Assembly: GCA_038234045.1 (NCBI GenBank)
Contig: JBBSUX010000083.1
Location: 1-12,224, forward strand
Reading direction: 5' to 3'
Source of the DNA: JBBSUX01 sp038234045
GTDB lineage: Bacteria; Pseudomonadota; Gammaproteobacteria; Burkholderiales; Burkholderiaceae_C
Length of the DNA: 12,224 nt
In this document: positions 1 to 7,320 of the stretch, piece by piece
Layout of the letters: the number at the start of each line of letters is the position of its first letter
Position numbering within the stretch: the stretch's first letter is position 1
Notes under the pieces: generated by a model
What the model was told of the DNA's origin: nothing
Database searches by the model: none
What the model saw: only the letters and a program-made list of their open reading frames with translations
Translations under genes and position numbers: made by a program

Positions 1-8
1 ATTTGCCC

Positions 9-512
9 ATGCGTGTTTCGTCCCCCTACCTGCGTCCGCTTGCCTTTTCCCTGCTTGCCGTGGCTGCGCTGGGCATGTCCGGCTGCAAATGGTTCAACAA
101 GGCCAACGCCAACTATGCGAAGACCGGCGAAAGCCGTCCTCTGGAGGTTCCGCCGGACCTCACCCTGCCGAACACCGCGGGCGGGATGAAGCTGCCGCCG
201 CCGGCTGGCACCGCGCCGTCGAATGCCGCTGCTGCCACTTCCACCACCGGGTTCAACGTTGCGGCTCCGCGTGATGACGTTTTCGCGCGAGTCGGTGCAT
301 CCCTGGGGCAGATTCCCGGTGTCACCATCGCCAGCCGCGCGCAGCTGCTGGGAACCTACGATGTCAGCTACGACGGCAGCAACTTCCTGGTCCGCGTGGT
401 CGCGGTCGAGGCAGGCACCTACGTATCGGCAGTTGACCCGCGCGGCCTGCCGGCCACAGGCGAAGCCGCCGTGAAGCTGATGGCCGCGCTGAGGGCGCAG
501 TTGGGCGCCTGA
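9..512 (+). CDS. bamC: BamC/NlpB-like outer-membrane lipoprotein
   Basis: The 167-residue protein has a lipoprotein signal peptide: a basic N-terminus, a hydrophobic stretch at about residues 10-22, and a lipobox M-S-G-C ending at Cys26. After it comes SRPLEVPPDLTLP (42-54), which resembles the conserved N-terminal extended segment of BamC/NlpB lipoproteins; in E. coli BamC this unstructured region binds BamD in the outer-membrane beta-barrel assembly (BAM) machine. A low-complexity Pro/Ala/Thr linker (about 60-85) leads to one alpha/beta domain of about 80 residues, consistent with a single helix-grip fold. E. coli BamC is about 344 residues with two such domains, so this is a short version. 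The start is the ATG at 9. A TTG at 3 is in frame, and the Shine-Dalgarno region lies outside the window, so the start is not certain. BamC often follows dapA, which would lie to the left. No functional link to the EPS genes is evident. Confidence 0.68.
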   Translation: MRVSSPYLRPLAFSLLAVAALGMSGCKWFNKANANYAKTGESRPLEVPPDLTLPNTAGGMKLPPPAGTAPSNAAAATSTTGFNVAAPRDDVFARVGASLGQIPGVTIASRAQLLGTYDVSYDGSNFLVRVVAVEAGTYVSAVDPRGLPATGEAAVKLMAALRAQLGA

Positions 513-813
513 TCGGCTGGGCGAAGGACTACGTCGGGTAACGCCAGACTCTCGAATTACCGCAATCGCGGGAAAAGGCCTTGGACGAAAGTAGATCGGG
601 CATCGGCTTTGGCGCCATTCGTTCAGCAATGCATTGCGGAGATTTCACCTCTCGTGGATGTGAAAGAATGACTTGAGAGAACCGTCGCGGCGGGCTCCTC
701 AGCCTGGTAGCCGCTATAGCGCTGGTCTCGTCTTTGGCGTACGGCAGCTTCACAAACAGGGCGGGTTGCGAAATCGTTTCTTGGGGCAGCCGACTCTCCG
801 CTCTAGGCCCATC

Positions 814-819
814 TATAAT
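814..819 (+). promoter_or_regulatory. Consensus -10 box for the EPS operon
   Basis: TATAAT matches the sigma-70 -10 consensus exactly and lies 33 bases before the GTG start at 847, which would give a short leader of roughly 20 bases. No good -35 hexamer is seen 16-18 bases upstream, so the promoter may depend on an activator. A similar box with similar downstream bases precedes the UDP-sugar dehydrogenase gene (9762-9767). Confidence 0.5.
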
Positions 820-837
820 GCACGGCTGCTTTTTACT

Positions 838-841
838 GGAG
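838..841 (+). promoter_or_regulatory. Ribosome binding site fixing the GTG start at 847
   Basis: GGAG ends 5 bases before GTG 847. The open frame runs further upstream to 673, but the conserved PHP N-terminus (L-D-L-H-C-H) begins directly at this GTG, so the Shine-Dalgarno site and family length agree on this start. Confidence 0.6.
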
Positions 842-846
842 ATTCC

Positions 847-1644
847 GTGCTCGACCTTCACTGCCACTTGCTTCCCGGGATTGATGATGGTGCGGTCGAC
901 CTCGACATGGCGCTGGAGATGGCCCGGATGGCGTTCGCCGACGGAATTCGGGTGGTGGCCTGCACCCCGCACATCTATCCAGGCGTGTACGAGAACGACG
1001 CTGATGGCATCCGAGCCGCCATCTTCGCGCTCCAGGCAGCGCTAGATGAACGTGGGATCAATCTGAGGCTGGTCGAGGGTGCAGATGTGCACCTGGCACC
1101 GGATCTTGTCGGAGAGATCAAAGCCGGACGCGTGCCGACCATTGCCGGCTCGAGATACATCCTGCTGGAGCCCCCGCATCATGTGGCTCCACCGAGGCTC
1201 GAGGATTCCGTCTTCCAATTGACCGTGGCGGGCTACGTACCGGTGATCACTCATCCTGAGCGGCTTAGCTGGATCGAAGGCCACTTTGATTTATTTCAGC
1301 GCTTGGTCCGGGGCGGGGCGTGGATGCAGGTAACTTCCGGCAGCGTGACCGGCCGTTTCGGCACGCGGCCAAAGTACTGGGCCGAGCGAATGCTCGACGA
1401 GAATATGGTTCACATCCTCGCGACCGACGCTCACCATCCTCGCCGCCGCCCGCCGCTCCTTGCGGAAGGGCGCGAAGCAGCGGCGCTACGCGTTGGCAAT
1501 TCCGAGGCGACTCATATGGTCTTGACGCGGCCACAGGGCATCCTCGACAACGTCGAACCTGGCGCGCTGCCGCAGGTAGCCGTTCGGCAAGACAACAATT
1601 CAGCGACGCCAACATTCTGGCGCCGTGTGCTGGGGCAGGCATAA
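847..1644 (+). CDS. CpsB/YwqE-type PHP-domain protein-tyrosine phosphatase
   Basis: This 265-residue protein has the full motif set of the CpsB (CapC, YwqE) family, metal-dependent PHP-fold phosphatases that dephosphorylate the tyrosine cluster of capsule/EPS kinases. Visible metal-binding motifs are D-L-H-C-H (3-7) with D13/D14, C-T-P-H (39-42), E-G-A-D-V-H (77-82), T-H-P-E-R (135-139) and A-T-D-A-H-H (192-197). The family is usually about 240-260 residues. It would act in the cytoplasm on the Wzc-type kinase encoded two genes downstream. Many Gram-negative capsule loci use an unrelated low-molecular-weight phosphatase (Wzb) instead, so a PHP enzyme here is a less common pairing. It is probably first in an operon with the export lipoprotein, 16 bases on. 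The start is GTG 847. Family assignment is confident; the kinase as substrate is inferred from context. Confidence 0.9.
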   Translation: MLDLHCHLLPGIDDGAVDLDMALEMARMAFADGIRVVACTPHIYPGVYENDADGIRAAIFALQAALDERGINLRLVEGADVHLAPDLVGEIKAGRVPTIAGSRYILLEPPHHVAPPRLEDSVFQLTVAGYVPVITHPERLSWIEGHFDLFQRLVRGGAWMQVTSGSVTGRFGTRPKYWAERMLDENMVHILATDAHHPRRRPPLLAEGREAAALRVGNSEATHMVLTRPQGILDNVEPGALPQVAVRQDNNSATPTFWRRVLGQA

Positions 1645-1660
1645 TCCACGGCCATACGCC

Positions 1661-2380
1661 ATGAATCGGGCTGGAAGAATGTTGCAACTGCTGCGAATGA
1701 TGATTTTGCTAATGATCGTCGCTGGGCTGGCCGGCTGCTCAGTCGGCGGCGGGACGCGCCACGTCGCTTCAGGGCAGGCACTGCCTGTGCCCGACACCAC
1801 TAATGCTGCCGGAGCTTACGAGGGCGTGTCGGACTACCGCTTGGGCGCACAGGACCTCATTGAGGTCAGCGTGTTCGGAGTCGAGGAGCTGAGCAAGACG
1901 GTACGCGTCAATTCCAACGGACAGATCTCGCTGCCTCTGGTCGGTGGAGTGATGGCGGGTGGTCGCACAATTCCCGAGCTTGAAGCCGATCTTGCCAGAA
2001 AGTACGCGGACGGGTACCTGCAGCGTCCGCAGGTCACGATCTTCGTCAAAGAATTCGCCAGTCAGAGCATCACTATGGAGGGGGCCATCAACAAGCCCGG
2101 TATTTACCCGTTGAGCGGCAGGATCTCGCTGCTACAGGCAGTCGCGGTTGCAGGTGGATTGGATCCACTCGCGGATCTTGGTGGGATAGTGCTGTTCCGC
2201 AAGGTGGATGGCAAGAAAATGGCTGCCGGATATGACATGCGCGCACTTCGCAGCGGTAGCATCGAAGACCCGCAACTGTACGGCGATGACATCGTCGTCG
2301 TGGAGCAGTCGGGGAGCAAGACCGCCCTGCGTCGATTCCTCGAATCTCTCCCGGCGATCGGTCTCTTCATGGCGCTGTAA
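1661..2380 (+). CDS. Short Wza/GumB-type polysaccharide export (OPX) lipoprotein
   Basis: The 239-residue protein begins with a lipoprotein signal peptide: a hydrophobic run of L, M and I at about residues 13-22, then the lipobox L-A-G-C with Cys26 as the predicted lipidated residue. A polysaccharide export domain follows (from D-Y-R-L-G at 58-62 to about 130, including the G-Q-I-S-L-P-L-V-G signature), then one SLBB-like segment (about 132-200) with G-A-I-N-K-P-G-I-Y-P. Full-length Wza is about 380 residues; this short form resembles GumB of the xanthan locus, with a short C-terminal hydrophobic/amphipathic tail (L-P-A-I-G-L-F-M-A-L). The protein should form the outer-membrane exit channel working with the downstream Wzc homologue. 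The start is ambiguous: ATG 1661 has no clear Shine-Dalgarno site, and ATGs at 1679 and 1697 are in frame. ATG 1661 gives the normal basic N-terminus. Confidence 0.9.
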   Translation: MNRAGRMLQLLRMMILLMIVAGLAGCSVGGGTRHVASGQALPVPDTTNAAGAYEGVSDYRLGAQDLIEVSVFGVEELSKTVRVNSNGQISLPLVGGVMAGGRTIPELEADLARKYADGYLQRPQVTIFVKEFASQSITMEGAINKPGIYPLSGRISLLQAVAVAGGLDPLADLGGIVLFRKVDGKKMAAGYDMRALRSGSIEDPQLYGDDIVVVEQSGSKTALRRFLESLPAIGLFMAL

Positions 2381-2412
2381 GGCGTCGAACTCGATTTAGG
2401 GAAGTACACGTA

Positions 2413-4668
2413 ATGCAAGATGGAAAGGTGCCCGTCGTTTCAGCGGGCGACGAAAGTCGAATGCCTGCCAAGCTCGAAGCTGGCGCGGTGGGATCCTACC
2501 GCGGGGGCGTTCTGTCAGTTGAAATGCTGCAAGAGCGCAGGGAGGATCCGGACGAGATCGACCTCCTTGCTTACTGGCGGATACTGTCGAAGCGCCGTTG
2601 GCTCGTCCTGGGCGTGGTAGCTGCTGCGGTGGCGTCCAGCCTGTTGGTGACCCTGATGGCGACCCCGATCTATCGCGCCACTGCAGTGATGCAGATCGAC
2701 AACGAGGAACAAACGGTCGTACAGATGGGAACGATGGTGTCGGCAGGCAGTGATCCGCAATTCCTGCAGACTCAGTACGAACTCTTACAGAGCCGCAGTT
2801 TGGCAGAGCGTGTGGCCGACGACATCGCCATGGACGCCGACGCATTAAAACGACTTGACCAGCCCGGCTGGCTGCATCGTATCAAAGGCCTCTTTCGTCG
2901 GGATAAAGTTGCCAAGTCCGCAGTTGGCGACGCCAATCCTCAGGCGACTCTGGCTGCTGCGACCGCAGTGGTGCAGGCGGGGCTAAGCATCGAGCCGGTG
3001 CGCAACTCGCGATTGGTGAGGATTCATTACGACAGCACGACACCGGCATTTGCGGCACGCGTGGCAAATGCCTTGGCCGAAGGCTTCATCGCTTCGGGAC
3101 TGGAGCGTAGATTCGGAGCGAGCTCGTACACCAAGACTTATCTCGAAGACCAACTAGCCACGACCAAGGCGCGGCTGGAGGATTCCGAGCGTCAGCTGGT
3201 TGCTTTCGCGCAGAGGGAAAACCTGGTGTCCTCATCAGACGGCCAGTCGTTGGCGGGACAGAATCTAGGTGATCTGAACTCGGCGCTCGCCGATGCGCAG
3301 GCGCAGCGCATCCGTGCGCAGGCCCGCTGGAGCCAGGCTCAGGCAGCGAGTGGCGCCGCTTTGCCGGCCGACATGCTGAGCGCTTCGATCATCCGAACGC
3401 TTCAGCAGCAGCGGGCTAATTTGCAGGGCACCTATCAACAAAAACTGACAGTATTTCAGCCCGATTATCCGGAAATGCAACAGCTGAAGGGGCAAATGGA
3501 CGACCTCGACAGGCAAATTTCCTCCGAGTTGCGCAACATCCGGTCCTCTGTCAAGGCTGAGTACGACGCCGCCGCGTCGCAAGAACGCCTGCTGCAGGGC
3601 CAACTGAACTCGCTGCGAACCGCTGCGCTCGACGTGGATGGCCGCAGCATCGACTACAACATCATAAAGCGCGAAGTTGACACCAATCGGCAGCTCTACG
3701 ACGGTTTGCTGCAGCGCTACAAGGAAGCCGGCGTGCTCGGTGACGTGCGCTCCAACAACATTTCCATTGTCGATCGTGCGCAAGTCCCAAGTTGGCGATT
3801 CAAGCCGAGTCTCGCGCAAAACCTCGCGATCGGCCTTTTGCTGGGTGTGATCCTCGGTGTGCTCCTGGCATTCGTTCTGGAATTCCTGGACGACACGATC
3901 AAGACCCCAGACGACGTTGAGCAGCGCCTCCGGCTGGCCGTCCTTGGCATCGTGCCGCGTTTGCGAAAACAGTCACCCGAGGAGGCTGTGCAGGACCTGC
4001 GCTCCGCTTTTTCTGAATCTTATCGCTCGGTACGAACTGCCCTGCAGTTTTCCACCGACCACGGTGTGCCAAAGGTGCTGCTGGTCACCAGCGCAGGTCC
4101 CGTCGAAGGCAAGTCGACCACAGCACTGATCTTGGCGCGCAACTTTGCGCAGATGGGCAAGCGTGTGCTGTTGATTGAGGCTGACCTGCGCAACCCGTCG
4201 CTGCACCGAACGCTTGGCATTCGCAGTGAAGTTGGCCTAAGTAACCTGCTGGCAGGCGCACAGACCGTAGCCGAAGCGGTGCTCAGCACGACAGACGACA
4301 ATCTCAATGTCGTCTTGGCTGGGCCTCTCCCGCCAAACCCGGCCGAGCTGCTGTCAGGGTCCAGGTTGGTCACGTTCCTGACCCATGCGTCTGAAAAGTA
4401 CGACCAAGTGATCATTGACGGGCCGCCAGTCATGGGCATTGCCGATGCACCAATCCTGGCGAATCTGGCAGACGGCACGCTGCTGGTTGTAAGTTCGGGG
4501 AAGACGAGGATCAGTACCGCGCAGGCAGCTGTAAAACGTCTCCAATCGGCGCGATCCAAGATCGCAGGCAGCGTGCTGACGATGTACGACTCCAAGGTCG
4601 CCGGTTACGGATATAACTACGAAGGCTATTACGCCTACGGCGACACGCCGCAGTTGACCAAGCGCTAG
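2413..4668 (+). CDS. wzc: Wzc-type BY-kinase / polysaccharide co-polymerase
   Basis: This 751-residue protein joins a Wzz-type chain-length domain to a cytoplasmic tyrosine autokinase in one chain, as in proteobacterial Wzc. A first membrane segment lies at about 63-83. The periplasmic part has long coiled-coil-like stretches (about 230-420). A second membrane segment lies at about 471-489. The kinase part shows E-x-x-R-x-x-R (E535, R538, R541), the oligomerisation motif of the family; Walker A A-G-P-V-E-G-K-S-T (561-569); Walker A' L-L-I-E-A-D-L-R (586-593); the family motif G-P-L-P-P-N-P-A-E-L-L; and Walker B V-I-I-D-G-P-P (666-672). The C-terminus carries a tyrosine cluster, the autophosphorylation site: Tyr732, 734, 736, 739, 740 and 742. 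The first acidic residue of Walker A' is Glu589 where Asp is usual. The start is ATG 2413 with AGGGAAG at 2398-2404. The role is control of chain length and export with the OPX lipoprotein. Confidence 0.95.
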   Translation: MQDGKVPVVSAGDESRMPAKLEAGAVGSYRGGVLSVEMLQERREDPDEIDLLAYWRILSKRRWLVLGVVAAAVASSLLVTLMATPIYRATAVMQIDNEEQTVVQMGTMVSAGSDPQFLQTQYELLQSRSLAERVADDIAMDADALKRLDQPGWLHRIKGLFRRDKVAKSAVGDANPQATLAAATAVVQAGLSIEPVRNSRLVRIHYDSTTPAFAARVANALAEGFIASGLERRFGASSYTKTYLEDQLATTKARLEDSERQLVAFAQRENLVSSSDGQSLAGQNLGDLNSALADAQAQRIRAQARWSQAQAASGAALPADMLSASIIRTLQQQRANLQGTYQQKLTVFQPDYPEMQQLKGQMDDLDRQISSELRNIRSSVKAEYDAAASQERLLQGQLNSLRTAALDVDGRSIDYNIIKREVDTNRQLYDGLLQRYKEAGVLGDVRSNNISIVDRAQVPSWRFKPSLAQNLAIGLLLGVILGVLLAFVLEFLDDTIKTPDDVEQRLRLAVLGIVPRLRKQSPEEAVQDLRSAFSESYRSVRTALQFSTDHGVPKVLLVTSAGPVEGKSTTALILARNFAQMGKRVLLIEADLRNPSLHRTLGIRSEVGLSNLLAGAQTVAEAVLSTTDDNLNVVLAGPLPPNPAELLSGSRLVTFLTHASEKYDQVIIDGPPVMGIADAPILANLADGTLLVVSSGKTRISTAQAAVKRLQSARSKIAGSVLTMYDSKVAGYGYNYEGYYAYGDTPQLTKR

Positions 4669-4675
4669 CGCCTGC

Positions 4676-5479
4676 GTGGACTGCAATGCGTTGGAGGTTG
4701 CCTTGGGCCTTGTGCGCCTGCCCTCAGCGCGCGCGTCCTTGCGCCTGCGCCCGTTGCCTGAGGGTGTCGGCGATCTTATCGAGCTGGCCGCTGCTGTGCC
4801 CAAGCGCATAGAAGAGGCGACCCGACTAAGCGGTGAGTCGCCGGACGAGGTGATCGAAGCCGCGCGCTTCTACATTCGAGAAGTGCTCCTCTTCCAAAGC
4901 GCTGACGCTTACCGCGTATTGGGGGTGGAAGAGACCGCCAATGCCTCTCGAATCAAGCTCCACTATCGACGCCTGCAGCATTGGCTGCACCCGGATCGCC
5001 GGGGAGACGAATGGGACTCGGCATTCGCGGCGCGCATCAACGACGCATGGGGCCAGCTACGCTCGCCGAAGCGCCGTGCCGCATATGACCTGCGCCGCTC
5101 ACGGGCTCTTTCATCCCAGGATCGCCGCGTCGCGCGTCGGGTCCGGGTCAATGGTTGGCGTGCGGTGCCACAGGCTGACCTCGAGCGGCGCAGGTGGCTG
5201 TTTCCTGCAGTCGCGGTTGCGGGTTGCTTGGGCGCGGCGTTACTCCTCCTGCTCAGGGACAAACCGCGGGCGCCGGACCTGGAGTTGCAGGCCGAGGCTT
5301 CTGCTCGCGCGCAACCCACGGGTTCCGCGGCAGCGCCCCTGGTGCCCGTCGAGGATACGCAAGCGCGCGTCGGTGCTCTGGGTAATGCTGCTGCCGGCCA
5401 GCGCGCGCGGACCCCTGGCGGGGAGTCCATGGGGGTTGTCTCTGTGCCGAAAACGCAAGAGCCAAAGCTTGAACGCTGA
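4676..5479 (+). CDS. Membrane-anchored J-domain (DnaJ-like) protein
   Basis: The 267-residue reading has a helical N-terminal region, a J-domain at about residues 78-143 (starting D-A-Y-R-V-L-G-V and ending R-R-A-A-Y-D) with the essential His-Pro-Asp at 105-107, a basic linker, and one membrane segment at about 175-193 followed by a Pro/Ala-rich tail. J-domains stimulate Hsp70 (DnaK) ATPase, so the J-domain should face the cytoplasm, making this a C-terminally anchored co-chaperone with a periplasmic tail (inference). No Gly/Phe or zinc-finger region is present, so it is not a canonical DnaJ. It starts 8 bases after wzc and is likely co-transcribed. The start is uncertain: GTG 4676 has no Shine-Dalgarno site, whereas TTG 4703, nine codons in, has GGAGG at 4693-4697 at ideal spacing. 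The client is unknown; context suggests the EPS machinery. Confidence 0.85.
   Translation: MDCNALEVALGLVRLPSARASLRLRPLPEGVGDLIELAAAVPKRIEEATRLSGESPDEVIEAARFYIREVLLFQSADAYRVLGVEETANASRIKLHYRRLQHWLHPDRRGDEWDSAFAARINDAWGQLRSPKRRAAYDLRRSRALSSQDRRVARRVRVNGWRAVPQADLERRRWLFPAVAVAGCLGAALLLLLRDKPRAPDLELQAEASARAQPTGSAAAPLVPVEDTQARVGALGNAAAGQRARTPGGESMGVVSVPKTQEPKLER
4693..4697 (+). promoter_or_regulatory. Shine-Dalgarno site favouring TTG 4703 as start of the J-domain gene
   Basis: GGAGG lies 5 bases before an in-frame TTG at 4703. The upstream in-frame GTG at 4676 lacks any such site. If TTG 4703 is used, the protein loses its first nine residues and begins near G-L-V-R-L-P; all recognised domains are unaffected. 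Confidence 0.4.
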
Positions 5480-5985
5480 GTCCAAACTCAGGGGTCGTCC
5501 TCTCTGCGGGTTCAGCGACCGCCACAGCCGGGAGCCCACGGGAAGTGACCAGTCATCGAAGGTCAAGTTGCTGACAGGGACGCCGTCCTGCCGCGCGGCG
5601 CCAGAATGGTGCTGAGCATCGAGGCCAATTCCGGAGCCTCCCAGCGACGTTCCATGCCGAAGTTGGTTCGGTTGCGAATTGTACAGAGTCGCGGCTACCG
5701 GGTGACCCGCTATTTCGCAAGCCGGATCGGCCGATTGTCAACGATCTGGCACAACTGCGCAGCGCTTGATGAATCCAGCGAAGGTCTTGAGCGTCCGAAG
5801 GATCTTGACCTCCGGCTGTTCCACAGGGCCGTCGTCGGTGATGCCAACCGGCGTACTGGCCTTGCGCGACCACGCATGGCGTCTAGAATGAGCCGCGGTG
5901 GTCGTTTCGAGGTCCGCGTTTTACTTATGAGCCTCGTTTGGAGTAGTGGCATTCCGCTGGTCGACCATGCCGAGGCTGGGGCGCT
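5480..5985. other. Weakly coding 506-bp gap, possible remnant or small gene
   Basis: No recognisable gene was found here. On the + strand an open frame at 5606-5989 (127 codons, ATG without Shine-Dalgarno) ends in a GTGA overlap with the next gene, but its translation is arginine-rich, has no recognisable motif, and its third-position GC is only moderate. On the - strand, 5741-5920 is open for 60 codons with protein-like composition (the end reads K-T-F-A-G-F-I-K-R-C-A), but it has no upstream ATG or TTG and is bounded by stops. The stretch may be a decayed gene or a long leader for the TPR gene. A candidate promoter lies at 5862-5889. Confidence 0.35.
5862..5889 (+). promoter_or_regulatory. 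Candidate sigma-70-type promoter upstream of the TPR gene
   Basis: TTGCGC (5862-5867) and TAGAAT (5884-5889) are separated by 16 bases, a reasonable -35/-10 pair. Transcription would start near 5896, about 90 bases before the GTG of the TPR gene. Part of the accessory block could then be expressed independently of the upstream operon. Support is by motif only. Confidence 0.3.
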
Positions 5986-7212
5986 GTGAGCGGTGCCGTT
6001 CACGGCCGGGTCCATGCAGTCTCCTGGCTGCTCGCTGTTTTGCTTACCGGCCTCTCAGTGATTGCCGCTTGGCGCGTCGTCGCACACACACAGGCGGAAC
6101 GTTGGGCGACATCTGACCCGGAGCGTGCATTGAGCTGGGTACCCAATCATCCGAAAGCCCTCCTCACTCTCGCAGAAGCCCAACTGACCGCCGGTCACTT
6201 GGACGCTGCTACCGCCAGTGCCCGACGCCTGCTCGCGGTGGAGCCGCTCAAAGGCAGCGCTTTCGGTATATTGGGGCAGGCGGCTGCCGCCCGCGGGCAG
6301 GAGCAAGAGGCACTGGCCCTCTACCGCATCGCTGTGCGCCGTAGCCCGCGCGATGTCACTGCAAGAGCGTGGCTGATTGACCATGCATTGAGGACCCGCG
6401 ACTTTCAGCAGGCGCTGCAGCAGTTGGACTCCCTCCTGCGAATCTCTCCCCAGTATGGTTCTGCATTGATGCCGCTGCTGGGTCAGCTTGCCGCCGATTC
6501 GGAATTCGCTTCAGAGTTGGGGCGCACGCTCAAACGGCGTCCGCCGTGGAGAGGCGCCTTCCTGACCGCACTGCAGCGAGTCGAGGATCCGCTTGTGACC
6601 GACAGGATACTGGCCGTGCTGCGCAGCGAAGGGGGATTGAACAGCCAGGAGTTCGAGGAATGGCTGGACTACCTGATGCGCCGAGGCCGCTGGGGCGAGG
6701 CATACGGCCGCTGGGCAAGCAACCTGGACTTGGACCGCGGACCCCTGCGTCCTGTCTATAACGGAGGTTTCGAGCAGCCGGTCACGGGACGCGGCTTCCA
6801 ATGGCGCATGACTAGGGTGCCCGGGGTTTCGGTTGAATTTGTTCCCGATCGCGGTGCGCAAGGACTCGTCGCGCATGCCTCTTTCCGTGGCCGTCCGGTT
6901 CCCCATGTAAACCTGGAACAGCCCCTGCTGCTGAGCCCTGGCCGCCACCGCCTCACAGCACGCGTGCGCGCAAAAGATCTGCGAAGCGAGCGTGGATTGG
7001 AGTGGAGCATTTCGTGTGAAGGCAAGGAAACGCCGTTTGCGAACAGTGATCCGATCCAAGGCACGTTTGGGTGGCGTAAGCTCACCATGGAGTTGGATGT
7101 GCCGTCCGAACAATGTGAAGGGCAGTGGCTGCGCGTACGCAATCCGGTCGGGCCGGGATCCATTCAGCAGGTGTCGGGCGACCTTTGGTTTGACGATGTG
7201 GCGATCGAATGA
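5986..7212 (+). CDS. Membrane-anchored TPR protein with C-terminal carbohydrate-binding-like domain
   Basis: The 408-residue protein has one N-terminal membrane segment (about residues 11-32), likely an uncleaved anchor that places the rest in the periplasm. TPR-like helical repeats follow at about 40-160, including A-L-L-T-L-A-E-A-Q-L and the next units, each ending in a Pro turn. A further helical region runs to about 245. From N-G-G-F-E (259-263) to W-F-D-D-V-A-I (near 400-407) lies a beta-rich domain whose opening and closing motifs resemble CBM4/9-like or galactose-binding-like jelly rolls; this assignment is from pattern only. TPR proteins commonly scaffold polysaccharide assembly complexes, so a role in linking the glycan to the inner-membrane machinery is plausible. 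GTG 5986 overlaps the stop of an upstream open frame (GTGA), and its Shine-Dalgarno site is weak. Confidence 0.8.
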   Translation: MSGAVHGRVHAVSWLLAVLLTGLSVIAAWRVVAHTQAERWATSDPERALSWVPNHPKALLTLAEAQLTAGHLDAATASARRLLAVEPLKGSAFGILGQAAAARGQEQEALALYRIAVRRSPRDVTARAWLIDHALRTRDFQQALQQLDSLLRISPQYGSALMPLLGQLAADSEFASELGRTLKRRPPWRGAFLTALQRVEDPLVTDRILAVLRSEGGLNSQEFEEWLDYLMRRGRWGEAYGRWASNLDLDRGPLRPVYNGGFEQPVTGRGFQWRMTRVPGVSVEFVPDRGAQGLVAHASFRGRPVPHVNLEQPLLLSPGRHRLTARVRAKDLRSERGLEWSISCEGKETPFANSDPIQGTFGWRKLTMELDVPSEQCEGQWLRVRNPVGPGSIQQVSGDLWFDDVAIE

Positions 7213-7306
7213 TGGTGCCGCCTTAACGCAGTATCCCGGCACTTGGGCGCCTTAGTCAGTGGCTGCAGCAGTGCGCGGCCGCGCTCTTGCTCGACGCTTT
7301 AACCTT

Positions 7307-7311
7307 GGAGG
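7307..7311 (+). promoter_or_regulatory. Ribosome binding site supporting the TTG start at 7321
   Basis: GGAGG lies 9 bases before TTG 7321. The TTG begins a normal signal peptide (M-T-R-L-G-V-I-F), while the next in-frame ATG at 7363 would cut the hydrophobic core away. Confidence 0.6.
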
Positions 7312-7320
7312 ATTCACCCT

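Larger units (their letters stand above)
513..846. other. Intergenic region before the EPS operon
   Basis: About 334 bases separate the lipoprotein from the phosphatase gene. I see no convincing gene on either strand. A hexamer identical to the sigma-70 -10 consensus lies at 814-819 and a Shine-Dalgarno GGAG at 838-841. A perfect 10-bp palindrome, CGCTATAGCG, lies at 712-721. No hairpin followed by a T-tract was found, so no intrinsic terminator for the upstream gene can be claimed. Confidence 0.6.

Noticed and set aside
529..972. 147-codon open frame on the - strand across the phosphatase start
   Set aside because: It overlaps the strongly supported PHP gene and promoter region and its translation has no recognisable motif.
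2251..2265. GCGGTAGC resembling the RfaH ops element
   Set aside because: It lies inside the export lipoprotein gene, matches only part of ops, and no JUMPStart context surrounds it.
5747..5762. TGGCAC followed by TGCGCA, like a sigma-54 promoter
   Set aside because: The spacing between the GG and GC elements does not fit the -24/-12 requirement.
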